Source of the DNA: Lolium rigidum
Taxonomy: Eukaryota; Streptophyta; Magnoliopsida; Poales; Poaceae
Direction of reading: 5' to 3'
DNA: 64,000 nt
NCBI RefSeq assembly: GCF_022539505.1
Contig: NC_061514.1
Coordinates: forward strand, 39,461,769 to 39,525,768
Shown here: positions 1 to 10,564 of the stretch, in pieces
Numbering within the stretch: the first letter of the stretch is position 1
How the letters are laid out: the number at the start of each line of letters is the position of its first letter
Notes under the pieces: generated by a model
The model's input: the letters and a program-made list of their open reading frames with translations, nothing else
The model's database searches: none
What the model was told of the DNA's origin: nothing
Made by a program: the position numbers and the translations under genes

Positions 1-360
1 TTAGTACCGGTTGGTGGGTGCAACCGGTACTAAAGCTGTCGGCGAGATAAGGACGCCCTGCTCCATGAGATATAGTATGTAGCGCACGACGCCTGTCGGT
101 GGGATAAGGACGCGTGGGTAACCTTTAGTACCGGTTGGTGGGTGCAACCGGTACTAAAGCTGTCGGCGGGATAAGGACGCCCTGCTCGATGAGATAAAGT
201 ATGTAGCGCACGACGCCCGTCGGTGGGATAAGGACGCGTGGGTAACCTTTAGTACCGGTTCGTGTCTGCAACCGGTACTAAAGCTGTCGGCAGGATAAGG
301 ACGCGTGGGTAACCTTTAGTACCGGTTCGTGTCTGCAACCGGTACTAAAGCTATCGGCAG
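1..360. repeat. 124-bp tandem repeat with ACCGGTT palindromes
   Basis: Units begin TTAGTACCGGTT at 1, 125, 249 and 316. The first two periods are 124 bp and the third is cut to 67 bp by loss of its middle. Each unit holds the inverted pair TTAGTACCGGTT / AACCGGTACTAA around a short spacer. The array runs off the left edge. It resembles the subterminal repeats at the other end of the CACTA element (4150-4400) and is probably part of it. Confidence 0.8.
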
Positions 361-448
361 GATAAGGACGCTCTGCCTATAAAAGGAGCATCGATAGACC
401 ATGGGAAGCAGCTCAACAAGCCAACATGGATGGAGAGTTTCATCACCA

Positions 449-993
449 TGGATGGAGGAAAGGGTTGGGAAATCTCCCGTGGCGGAACTTGTCGAAGATG
501 CCCTTGGTGCACACGCCCTATGGCATCTTCGGAAGTTCCGCCTCGGAAAAATTTCCCCGCAAGCCCGTGGAAGACTCCATCTCCTCTAACAATGTTGGGG
601 AAAGGGTTGGGAAATCTCCCGTGGCGGAACTTGTCGAAGATGCCCTTGGTGCACACGCCCTATGGCATCTTCGGAAGTTCCGCCTCGGAAAAATTTCCCT
701 GCAAGCCCGTGGAAGACTCCATCTCCTCTAACAATGTTGGGGAAAGGGTTGGGAAATCTCGTGGCGGAACTTGTCGAAGATGCCCTTGGTGCACACGCCC
801 TATGGCATCTTCGGAAGTTCCGCCTCGGAATTTTTTTCCTGCAAGCCCGTGGAAGACTCCATCTCCTCTAACAATGTTGCGGAAAGGGTTGGGAAATCTC
901 CGTGGCGGAACTTCTCGAATATGCCCTTGGTGCACATGCCCTATATATGGCATATTCGGAAGTTCCGCCTCGGAAAAATTTCCCGCAAGCCCG
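449..993. repeat. ~141-bp tandem repeat, four units
   Basis: Units start near 449, 591, 733 and 873, each opening with a GGAAAGGGTTGGGAAATCTC-type segment and ending CTCCATCTCCTCTAAC. Differences are small: a missing CC after AAATCTC, and TTTTTTT for AAAAATT near 830. Inside each unit CATCTTCGGAAGTTCCGCC faces a GGCGGAACTTGTCGAAGATG half, giving an imperfect hairpin. Several overlapping open frames cross the array on both strands and are repeat artefacts. It lies in the non-coding 3' side of the CACTA element. Confidence 0.85.
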
Positions 994-1148
994 TGACTTA
1001 ACTAGTAAAACAAGCCAACCATCTCCATTGTTAATATCTTACATACGAGTAACATCATTACACAAAAGTGATTTCCATATTGAGATACACAAGTTATACT
1101 CCATCTCCTCTAGTCTTCCGAGTTTTCTTCGCCCGTTTCCCTTTCTTC

Positions 1149-3625
1149 TTACTCGCGACGCAACCATGGACAATCTTCATTGTTTAAGATGATGCTTGGG
1201 TCAATTTTTACCTTGAAGGGTGGAATATCGTCAAACTTATTATAATCTTCTGACATGTCTGTCTTGTCCTCTACTCCCACGATGTTTCTTTTTCCTGAAA
1301 GAACTATGTGCCGCTTTGGCTCATCGTATGAATCTCTCAAAGGGGAACATGTTGTGTAGAAATACAGGACCGAGAACGCCAATCTCTTCGACCAGGTAAA
1401 CTAGGAGATGTGTCATAATATTGAAGAAGGATGGTGGGAACACCAACTCGAAGCTGACTAGACATTGGACCACATCCTTCTGTAAATTTTGTAGAGTAAG
1501 TGGATTGATCACCTTCGAGAAATTGCATTGAGGAACGCACATAGCTTCACAATGGGTACTCGAACATTTTCCGGCGAAGCCCCTCAATGCAACCGGAAGT
1601 AATTGTGTCATAATCACGTGGCGAGTCATGAGACTTTAGGTTTTGAAACTTTTTCTCCGACATGTTTATTATTCCCTTTATATTCGACGAGAAGCCGGAC
1701 GGGACCTTGATGCTACTCGGGACTTCAAAAGATCTCCTTCTCCTCTTTGGTAAGAGCATAGCTGGCAGGACCTTGATACTTCTCCGGATTCGAGGTTGTT
1801 TCCTTCGTGGATACTTTGCTCGGTCCTGCCGTGCATCCGGTGTATCTTTTGTCTTCCCATACACGCCCAAGAAGTTTAGCAGGTTCACGCAAAGATTTTT
1901 CGTCACGTGCATCACGTCGATTGCGAGTGAACCTCTAAGAATTTCCAGTAGGGTAGCTCCCAAAATATCGACTTCTTCTTCCACATGGGTACGTGTCCGT
2001 CAACATCATGCGGAACAGATTGTCCGCCGGGACCCTTTCCAAAGATCACTTTTAAATCCTTGACCATATCATATATACCTTCCCCATTAGGGCGGGTAGG
2101 CTTCGTTCGGTTATCTGCCTCACCTCCGAAATGCTTTCCTCTCTTTCTTACGTGATGTTGTTTTGGAAGAAATCGACGATGCCCCGGTACACATTCTTGT
2201 TTCCCAAATAATTACTATCAGTCTCACCTAAACGAGTGTGTGCATGCATTGTATCCCTTGTTTGACCGCCTACGAAATGTTACCAAGAGCGAGGCCAATC
2301 ATTGATGGTTACAAATAACAACGCTCGTAGGTTAAATTCCTTTTGTTCGTGCTCATCCCACACGGGTACACCTTCGTCACGCCACAACTCTAAAAGTTCT
2401 TCAACCAATGGCCTCAGGTACACATCAATGTCGTTGCCGGGTTGCTTCGGGCCCTGGATGAGCACCGGCATCATAATGAACTTCCGCTTCATGCACAACC
2501 AAGGAGGAAGGTTATAGATACATAGAGTCACCGGCCGGGTGCTATGACTGGAGCTCTGCTCCCCGAAAGGATTAAAGCCATCCGTACTTAGACCAAATCT
2601 TAAGTTCCTTGCGTCATCTGAAAATGACTTGAACTCTCCGTCGATTTTTCTCCACTCGCGACCCGTCAGCGGGGTGTCTCGAGCATCACATCTTTCTTAC
2701 GGTCCTCTTTGTGCCATCGCAACAACTTGGCATGCTCTTTGTTCTGGAACAAACGTTTCAACCGTGGTATTATAGGAGCATACCACATCACCTTCGCAGG
2801 AACCCTCTTCCGGGGGTGGACTCACCCTCAACATCGCCGGGGTCATCTCGCCCGATCTTATACCTCAATGCACTACATACCGGGCATGCATTCAAATTCT
2901 CGTACTCCCAGCGGTAGAGGATGCAGTCATTGATGCATGCATGTATCTTCTGCACCTCTAATCCTAGAGGGCAGACAACCTTCTTTGCTTCGTACGTGCT
3001 AGAGGGCAACACGTTCTCCCCTGGAAGCATCTTCTTTATTATTTTTAGCAACTTTTCAAATCCCTTGTCAGAAGTACCATTCTCTGCCTTCCACTGCAGC
3101 AATTCCAGCGTGGTACCCAGACTTTTTCGACCATTTTCGCAATTTGGGTACAACAGTTTGTTGTGATCCTCTAACATTTTCTCCAACTTCAACCTCTCCT
3201 TTTCATTTCCGCAGTTCATCTTCGCATCAAGAATGGCCCGACCCAAATCGTCATCCGGGTCATCAAAAATCGGCTCATCGAAAATGAGCTCTTCTTCGAC
3301 TTCGTCTTCCCCCATTCTACTACCACCGTCTTCGGTGAATAAGGGATAGTTGTCACTATCCTCTTCTTCTTCGTTGTCTTCCAATATAACCCCTCTTTCT
3401 CCGTGCTTGGTCCAACAATTATAGCTGGGCATGAAACCATTCTCCAGCAGGTGGACGTGAAGGGTCTTCGAGGTAGAGTAATCCTTCATATTCTTACAGG
3501 AACTACATGGACAATACATGAAACCATTCGACTCGCCTGTTTGCCTCAACCACGTTGAGAAAATAATGCATGCCGATAATGAACTCGGGATGGCACCGGT
3601 CACCGTACATCCATTGTCGACTCAT
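1149..3625 (-). pseudogene. CACTA transposase (TNP2-like) remnant
   Basis: The minus strand carries pieces of a plant CACTA transposase in order. At 3625 a start codon opens MSRQWMYGDR, the signature of the transposase-associated N-terminal domain. A frameshift near 3555 moves the frame into the 271-codon ORF 3603-2788, which has a Cys-rich GFMYCPCSSC segment, an acidic linker, and the start of the Transposase_21 domain (NDCILYRWEYENLNACPVC). A core fragment follows at 2531-2280 (LPPWLCMKRKFIMMPVLIQG). DUF4218-like segments lie at 1984-1547 and 1629-1321 (LPVALRG, FPPSFFNIMTHLLVYLVEEI), and a C-terminal piece at 1382-1149. Several frameshifts and stops make it non-functional. TNP2 proteins bind subterminal repeats and cut CACTA ends; here only identity, not activity, is supported. 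Confidence 0.85.
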
Positions 3626-4149
3626 CTGCATTTTATATGTATATCAAAAATCATTAAGTACACAACATCATGGATATATGAGTGACCAACTTAATTAATA
3701 TTCAAGTTCATCACATAAAACTAAGTTTTTTTTATAAAAAGAAGAGGCTCACCGAGGTTGTACGGTGCTCGGCTAGGGGACGACGCTAGCGATCGACGGC
3801 GGTGAGGACGGGGATGATACTAATTAAAACCTACAAAATATACCATAATTTCAGCTCAAATTGATTATAAAAAAAGTAAAATCCCTAACTTAGGCATTTC
3901 ATCAAACACCTTGCTAGCACTAGAAAAATAGTACGAGTTAAACTACCAAAGAAATGAGCTAAATTAGGAACGCCGGAAGAAAGGATGATATTGCTAACCC
4001 TTGGATAGATGGAGGTCGTTAATCTTGTTAAAATGGTGGAGAAAAATAAAGATTATTGGAGTGTGAGAGGTGGAGAAAAATTTAGAGTGTGAGGAAGAAG
4101 AGAAAAATGAGAGCCACGAGCGGGGGCTCGGGCGATCCGAGGCGATTTG
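3626..4149 (-). other. CACTA non-coding leader
   Basis: AT-rich stretch between the transposase start and the subterminal repeats. No ORF with recognisable content. It is the expected position of the element's 5' leader and first intron. Confidence 0.5.
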
Positions 4150-4413
4150 ATATGGTCGGGTACCCTTTGGTACCGGTTCGTGTTACGAACCGGTACCAAA
4201 GGTCCAACCCGGGCCCCACCACGCGTCTGAATTTTGGCCGAAGACCTTTCGTACCGGTTCCTAACACGAACCGATGCGAAAGCCCCTCCCAAACCGGTAC
4301 CAAAACTCCTCGCCCACCTGAGCCCTCAAACCGGTACAAATGGCCCCATTGGTACCGGTTCGTAAGGGAACCGGTACCAATGGCTTAGATGGATGAGAGG
4401 TTTTCTACTAGTG
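4150..4413 (-). repeat. CACTA subterminal repeats and terminal inverted repeat
   Basis: Contains at least five ACCGGTT/AACCGGT half-sites, most as facing pairs (for example TTGGTACCGGTTCGT with ACGAACCGGTACCAA near 4170-4200, and again near 4350-4383). The terminus at 4401-4413 reads TTTTCTACTAGTG, the reverse of CACTAGTAGAAAA. Such facing half-sites are typical transposase-binding arrays of CACTA elements. Confidence 0.85.
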
Positions 4414-5587
4414 TTTATGATATTCATTATTCAAATATGTAGAATTGAAAATTTAGAGATTTCTTCTTATTTAAAAGACACATCATGATTTCATCAAAAA
4501 CATTATAACCTCATTGAGATGGTGAATTGGAAGGGTTTCTTGGCGAACAAAAATCATTAAGACTTAGTTGTTCACGATGGATATTTAAAAGTCTCAATCG
4601 ATAAAATTATTCCTTTTAGAAAAAAAGTAAAGCTTTGGCATTGAGGTGGCATTATTGTTATGTTTTTGGGTTCTATGTATATCAAATATGTCTTTGTTTT
4701 TATCATACTAAGTTATTTGGTTAGAATCATATATGACGTTCATGTTTTACGACTATTTTGGTATTTGAGTAAAAAATAATTAGTTTGCCCTACCTCAAAA
4801 AATTTCCGTCCTTCGCCACTGGGCGTCGAGGTCTGCACCGAAGCTCCCATTGGGCCTCGGCCTTCTTAGGGTGGGAAGGGGCACTTTCGGGCGATGCAAT
4901 GGAAGGGAGCCAAGTGGCGCCGATGAGGGATGATGTGCTGCTCCACCTGGATAAGAAAAAATGAACAAGAAAAAAGAAATGTGGGAGCCATGTATGTGGA
5001 GCCAGGTTTGAGAGAGATGGTGGCTAGCAAGTGGGGCCGGGAAACCTACCAAAAAAAACCTCATAATTTGTAGTCTAATTAATGTTTCCCAAACGATCAT
5101 TTTTTTGTGTTGCCACATCTACATGTCACAATAACGATTAAGTCACTTAGAGTGATTGTTACTATACATATGTGTGTTTGTTTGCCATAGTGTTAGTCAA
5201 GAGTGGTGGTTTTTTGTCAAAAAGAAATTGAAAGGTGGTGGTTTTTGAAACCCTAGCCTATGTTGTGATGATTTTTTGTAATTTTCTCTCGATCTGAGAC
5301 GAGCTAGCTTAGATCGACTAGTTAAGATAGCGAGCTAGCTTGGCTCAACTCGCTCGTTAAAATAGTGAGCTAGCTTATCTTGAATCGTTAAGATAGTGAG
5401 TTCAAAACTGAAACTCGACTTGACTCGACTCATGGGACTCGTGAGTTAGCTAGTTTAGCTCATTTAACTAGATACATATTTTGAAATCTTAGCTTATGTA
5501 TAGAGTATGTACGTTTCGAGTCCTATCCCCGTGAACTTGTGATTGTAACCTATCATCATTGCAAAAGCCTATTTACTTAGATTTCTT
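4414..5587. other. Intergenic, AT-rich, with short degenerate tandem repeat
   Basis: No gene recognised. 5321-5400 has three imperfect copies of GTTAAGATAGTGAGCTAGCTT at spacings of 35 and 31 bp, inside a stretch rich in GAGCTAG and CTCGACT words that looks like an old transposon end. The rest is AT-rich sequence without clear structure. Confidence 0.5.
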
Positions 5588-5600
5588 CTTCTAGTATGAA
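5588..5600. repeat. SINE target-site duplication, left copy
   Basis: CTTCTAGTATGAA, identical to 5911-5923 and flanking the SINE exactly. Confidence 0.9.
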
Positions 5601-5910
5601 TTTTTTTTTTTTTTTTTTTTGAGAAACACAGCACAAACGCAGGCGCTCATATACACGCGCATACACTCACCCCTATGAACGCACACACGCACACCCTACC
5701 CCTATGAGCACCTCCAGAGACCGAGCCGGCGGATTGGATCTTGAAATTGACGAAGTCACCACGGGCGCCTCGTCGTCGACGGGAACGTCGCCTCCCACTA
5801 AATGAATATTCCGCCTTTATGAGACACACAGATGTTAAACCTGGGGTTTGAACTCTGGTGGGCTGGGGGTACAACCACCCTTCTAACCACCCAACCTCAG
5901 GTTGGTTCTC
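5601..5910 (-). mobile_element. tRNA-derived SINE, ~310 bp, with poly-A
   Basis: On the minus strand the element begins at 5910 with a tRNA-like head: an A-box-like GGTTGGGTGGTTAGAAGGG (5896-5878) and a B-box GTTCAAACCCC (within 5855-5843). An unrelated body follows, then a run of about 20 A (T on the plus strand, 5601-5620). Both sides carry the same 13 bp, CTTCTAGTATGAA, at 5588-5600 and 5911-5923. Pol III boxes, 3' A-run and a perfect direct duplication together define a SINE. The family name is left open. Confidence 0.88.
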
Positions 5911-5923
5911 CTTCTAGTATGAA
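5911..5923. repeat. SINE target-site duplication, right copy
   Basis: Second copy of CTTCTAGTATGAA at the 5' end of the minus-strand SINE. Confidence 0.9.
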
Positions 5924-6491
5924 ATTGCTACATCATGACTCGTATATTCTATATACTTGGGTAATATTCTATATACTTGGATATATAAAGAGCTCCACAT
6001 GACATTGACCGTGATTCCATGATTAGGAGTGGAACCACGAAACCTTACGTAGTGGAGCATATTTGGAGTTCCCTTCCAATAGAGAGCAGGATCGGAGGCT
6101 TTGTGCCCGACATGGAGGAAGCAACAGCTCCGTGGGACATGGAGACCCCACCCGTGTGCAAGTTTGTTTAGCAGCAGTCCAGGGCCGAAAAAATGGATTC
6201 CATCATGCCATGCAGTCCGCAGCCAAGCCTATGCGATACACGGCCAGACTGTACGCGGTTGCTGGATGGTTGGTCGATCGGCACGTGTGAGCGCCACGCA
6301 GGCGTGTATGCATGCATGCACGCCGCCACGTGGCCTGAAGCCATTGGGTGGGTGTCAGGCTGGCTGTTGGTTGTTGGGCTGAGATGCGGGATCTCCCTCT
6401 GCTGCCACGCAAAATCTGTTGCGCCCGTTTTGTTGACGAACGTTGACCAAATGTACCGTTGCATTTATACAAACCCCTCCAGTTAGAGCAT
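5924..6491. other. Intergenic, no gene recognised
   Basis: Includes a short direct repeat ATATTCTATATACTTGG at 5944-5960 and 5964-5980. Several ORFs of 75-103 codons overlap on both strands around 6060-6510 without recognisable content. This is the target into which the MULE at 6501 inserted. Confidence 0.5.
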
Positions 6492-6500
6492 ATTACCTCC
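6492..6500. repeat. MULE 9-bp target-site duplication, left
   Basis: ATTACCTCC, identical to 10939-10947 and immediately outside the TIR. Confidence 0.9.
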
Positions 6501-6877
6501 GGCGATTTACACAAAAATAACCCAAAAGTGGAAGAAAAGCACAGACTAACCCTCCGGCGAAACTATTTCACCAATCTAACCCTTTTGTGTGGCGCCCCTC
6601 CCACGGGCGCCACACATGCCCATGTGGCTCCCCTGCTGCCGGCGCCACACACCCAGCCGACGTGGCCCCCTCGACGCTGAGCTGGTGCGCCCGTCCGACG
6701 TGGCAGCATGTGTGGCGCCCCTCCCAACGGCGCCACACATGCACTTGTAATCCCCCAAAACATACTCGTGAGACAGTTCCTGCGGGACTTAGCCGTTTTG
6801 CGAGGCTCGATGTGTGGCGCCGATGACACGGGCGCCACACTAGCATGTGTGGCGCCGATGCCACGGGCGCCACACAT
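6501..6877 (+). repeat. MULE left terminal inverted repeat with GGCGCC palindromes
   Basis: Matches 10938-10565 in inverse orientation nearly throughout, with a few substitutions and 1-2 bp indels. It contains several hairpin units of the form TGTGTGGCGCC, about 8 spacer bases, GGCGCCACACA (e.g. 6586-6616, and near 6713-6742, 6811-6840, 6845-6877). Two more such units lie just inside the TIR near 6957-7022. Confidence 0.92.
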
Positions 6878-7252
6878 AGAGGCTCGCGAGAACGGCTAAG
6901 GACTTATCGTCCGAGCCCTCGGATGTTTTCGACCCAATGGTTCATATAAGTTGGCATGTGTGGCGCCGATGCCACGGGCGCCACACTAGCACTTGTGGCG
7001 CCGGTGGGAAGGGCGCCACACATGGACTTGTGTTGAAAACATGAAAAATCCTACCAAACTCCAACGATTACGAGTACAACATTGGACACAAGAAGTAGCA
7101 ATTTCATGACATACACATATAACACTTCATAGGTCACATTGTAGCACGTAGATTCAAACAACAAGTAGCATTACGGACCATGGTTCGAAATGACATAGGG
7201 TTCACAAATCGATACTTATGAATATAGAGTTCACAACAACACGTAGCACATC

Positions 7253-9753
7253 CTAGTAGCGTCCTCGACGTGCCGTCCTCGTGGGCTGCTTCCGGACGGC
7301 CATCCTCTTCGTCCGCTGCCTTGGCTGCTCCTCGCTGCTGCTCCTCGCTGCTGCTCCTGCTTCTCGCTGCTCCTGCTCGCTGCTCTCGCTCCTCCTCCTC
7401 CTCCTCCTCCTCCTCCTCCGAAGAGAACGGCTCGTCGTTCCTCATCCTCGACATAGCTGATCTCCGCGGCGGCCCGTCATCCTCCTCAGTGACAACCTTC
7501 TTTCCTCGGTTGACATAATCTTCCGGAGTGTACCGGTTTGGAGCCTTGCCCCTTGGCTTCAACTGGTAAGCTGACCGTTGCTTGGAGGTACGCTTCGGAA
7601 GTACGCCTTGACTCGGAATTAGGTCGTCCTCGGGAGGAATCTGCACAAACATGAACACATGAGATTACAAAAGTTGAAATTAGTAAGAACATGTTTCACA
7701 GCAACAAAATAGTCCATACATGTTCTTCAGAAGAGGAGGATGTAGGGATTTCGCCTTCGCGGCAACCTAGCAAGTTCGCTAACCGCCGCATCTTTCGTGC
7801 AGTGTTCGCGTCATGGAACTCACGGTTACAAAGCCACCAGAACATAATAGTGTACATTCAAAGTTGGTGATCATACCTTAATGAAATTCCGCAACGGTCC
7901 GACGAGCTTTTCATCTCCGTGGCTCGCGGTCCCACATAGTCTCGCACTCCTCGGCGGTTTTCCGGATCTCCTCCCGCCGTGACAAACATAGCATACACAA
8001 TTTAAGCGAGCACATGGCAATCTAGATGATGTACTAGTTAGTGAGAGAATCCATTACCACGAAGTTCAGCTCGGAAGCAATAGAAGTCGATCTCCCTCTC
8101 GCGAGCAAAAGTGTCGTGCCGGCTTTGCCCAACCTCATCGAACTGGATGGGGTCGTCCAAGATCTCCTCACGATACGCGCGCTTCACTAACTCGATACGC
8201 GTGTTCTGATGGAACCACTCGAGGTAGTTGTTGAAAGCGGTGAAGTCGTGAGGCACAATCTGCTCAGGGTCAGCATTCCGTGCCGCTTCCAAGCAGTGTT
8301 GGAACGCTGTGATGTGGCCGCTATGATGGACTGGCAAATTTGTGATCTTCCTCTGCCGCTGCCTATCAAGCCTGCAAGAATCAACAAGTTAGTTTGTACC
8401 TCTTCTATCAAGAATCTTCCATCGCATGATTCCAGAAGTTTACCTGTGAAGCGCCTTGTCCGTGTCTTGCCACATTGGTGGGCACTCCTGATACAGCCCA
8501 AACTGTCTCATCACTCTTTGCGACTGGTGGTGTTCAACAAGCCACATGCATATGAGTGGGCAGCGCATACGCCAGAACCGCGCCTCCTCCGTGCACTTGG
8601 GGTTTAGGTCAGTCATCGCCGCGCCAATACGGTAGTAGCTACCATATGGCTCCCATTCCACCTGCAGCATACAATTATTTAGTAGATGCCAGTAGAATCA
8701 ATCAAAACTAGGATTGCAACTCCGCAGTGATCGGTTACCTGCTCAGCGGTAAGAGTGTCCAACTCCGTAGTGTACTGCCTGTACATGATCATTGGATCGC
8801 TCGTCATCTCCGAGACATTGTCCCAAAGGTATGCCCAAGTGGGCTCCCGATCAGGAAAGTGAGGGAAATGAGGCCATGGCGTCTCGTTGAGTACCCTGGG
8901 ACGCCCAACTGATAGGCGGTCCCAGCTCCATACGGAAAGTAGGAGCATGCATCCACCAATACCGCCGCTACCCGTCTTGCTCCCAGTCCTGCGACAAGCT
9001 TCGTCCAACTGCGTACATAAGATATTTGGTTACTACTTTGTGTAGCGCACTACTATAGGAAAATAGTACATAGAACAAATCATCACCTGCCGGTAGAGGT
9101 AGGCAAGTGCCGCTGTTCCCCAACTCCACCGGTCGTCCAACACCGTAAGCGCCTTCAGCCAACACCAATGGGCCAGCTTACCCCCACCGTCGGGAAAGAG
9201 AGTCCTGGAAATCATGTACCATAAGTACACGCGGGCGTACGTCCTCCGAGTGTCCTCGTCGGCCTCTATGGGGCATTCTGCAAAGTTAGTTCTGATCCAA
9301 GAGAAAGACGCGCCGGCGGGAACTCTCTCCTTTGGATTTTCTGGCGGCGGAGGAGCCCTGCCAATAAGCCCCTGCATCTGCTGGCGCCACCCATCAGAAG
9401 CTGTGTTCATACACAGTGGCTCGCCACTGAATAGGTAGTGCAAGGATCATGGAAACATCCTGCAGAGTAGGGGCCATCTCGCCGGCCCTCAAGTGGAAGG
9501 TGTGAGTCTCCGGCCTCCACCTGGTCGACAAGGGCGGTGAGTGCCGAGGGGTTCATGTGTGGCCCCCACGGCTTACAAGGGATATGAACGGCATAAGACC
9601 GGTAGGCCGGATGAACTCCGTGTACCTCTCGTCATAAGGTATATCCGGTGTGCCATGGTAACGAATCTTCAAAGGGTGAAGATCCGTTCCCCTCTCCGTC
9701 ATATGAACAGCCCGGTGCTCCCTGTCGTACTCTTCATCCAGAAGCCACACCAT
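7253..9753 (-). pseudogene. Plant mobile domain (PMD, MAIN/MAIL1-like) gene inside the MULE, frameshifted
   Basis: Minus-strand exons follow the order of plant 'aminotransferase-like, plant mobile domain' proteins. Exon 9753-9087 starts MVWLLDEEYDREHRA and includes WRPETHTFHLRAGEMAPTLQDV and GGKLAHWCWLKALTVL. Exon 9008-8739 has LSVGRPRV and TWAYLWDNVSE. Exon 8661-8444 has VEWEPYGSYYR and CPLICMWLVEHHQSQRVMRQFG. Exon 8371-8058 and a C-terminal exon follow, with an acidic Glu run and a likely end RRGRY near 7253. Introns keep GT/AG borders, so this is a DNA-level capture and not a retrocopy. Reading needs frameshifts near 9556, 9518 and 9436 and another near 7900, so it is broken. PMD proteins act in silencing and genome stability in plants, and relatives often ride in transposons. 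What this copy once did is unknown. Confidence 0.82.
7381..7425. repeat. CTC/GAG trinucleotide run
   Basis: Pure CTC triplets near 7389-7420 encode the Glu run of the PMD protein on the minus strand; CTG/CTC-rich sequence extends either side. Length change here could explain the shift between the two possible C-terminal frames. Confidence 0.7.
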
Positions 9754-9839
9754 CCTACATGTTTACACAACCATATTATGAGTCATTCCACTAACAAAAA
9801 TGAGCAACACATACATGAGAGTTCATATCCAAATACATG

Positions 9840-10340
9840 ATAGTTCCATACATACACACATACATTCATATCTAGGGTTCCAACAAATATTTGGTTCAAA
9901 TATGAGTTATTCCATCACAAATAGTAGACATTTCAAGACATACATACATAGAATTTGAACACATATATAGCCATTTTATATCTACATAGCCAAATCTAGG
10001 GTTCATATCCAAATCCACCAACATATCCAAATCTAGGGTTCATATGCAAACCCACTAACATATCTAGGGTTCCTACACATACACATTCAACACTTACATA
10101 GCCATTTTATATCTACATAGCCAAATCTAGGGTTCATAGCCATTTCAACACATACATAGCCATTTCAACACATACATGTAAAATTTCATATCTAGGGTTC
10201 CACCAAATCTAGGGTTCATATCCAAATCCACCAACATATCCAAATCTTGCTAGGTTCAGAGCCAAATGCACTAACATATCAATGGTTCATATGTAAATCC
10301 ACCAACATGAATTTCCATGTCTAGGGTTCATACCCAAATC
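9840..10340 (-). repeat. Decayed minisatellite in the PMD 5' leader
   Basis: Around nine copies of CTAGGGTTC followed by variants of ATATCCAAATCCACCAACAT, with ACATAGCCATTT words between. Spacing is irregular. On the minus strand this lies upstream of the PMD coding start and downstream of the right TIR, so it would be leader or promoter sequence of the captured gene. Confidence 0.65.
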
Positions 10341-10564
10341 TACCAAATCCACCAACAATAGTGGACGAATCAGAGGGAATCGAAGGGGAATACCTTGAGG
10401 AATGGAGGAGGAAGGACTTGGCCGGCCGGATCTGACGATTCCTTGGTCGATTTGGTGGGGGGGGCGAAGGGGAGGCGGGCGGCGGCGGCGGTTGGGGGAG
10501 AAGCAGAGAGAAGAGAAAGAAGAAAGAGAGGGTCGGGCTGGGCGCGGGCGCCACCCTTAAGTGG

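Larger units (their letters stand above)
1..4413 (-). mobile_element. CACTA (En/Spm-type) DNA transposon, 5' terminal part
   Basis: Read on the minus strand, the element starts at 4413 with CACTAGTAGAAAA, a CACTA-type terminus. About 250 bp of subterminal repeats built on ACCGGTTCGT palindromes follow, then an untranslated stretch, then TNP2-like transposase remnants, then two tandem arrays near the window start. The opposite terminus lies outside the window, so the 3-bp target duplication cannot be tested. The order TIR, subterminal repeats, transposase matches an autonomous-type CACTA, but the coding part is broken. The arrays at 1-360 share the ACCGGTT/AACCGGT signature of the subterminal region, which supports one element spanning the whole interval. 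Confidence 0.85.

Noticed and set aside
449..993. CRISPR-like regular repeat
   Set aside because: Units are contiguous ~141-bp tandem copies with no unique spacers, in a plant transposon.
430..996. Overlapping ORFs up to 188 codons on both strands
   Set aside because: They follow the 141-bp tandem repeat; the repeated peptide is an artefact of the array.
6563..6899. Multiple overlapping ORFs on both strands in the MULE arm (and their mirror at 10370-10911)
   Set aside because: Repeated CGA/GGR peptides arise from the GGCGCC palindromes of the TIR; no splice or family evidence.
7270..7518. Plus-strand Ser/Leu-rich ORF
   Set aside because: It is the antisense of the Glu-rich PMD C-terminus caused by the CTC/GAG run.
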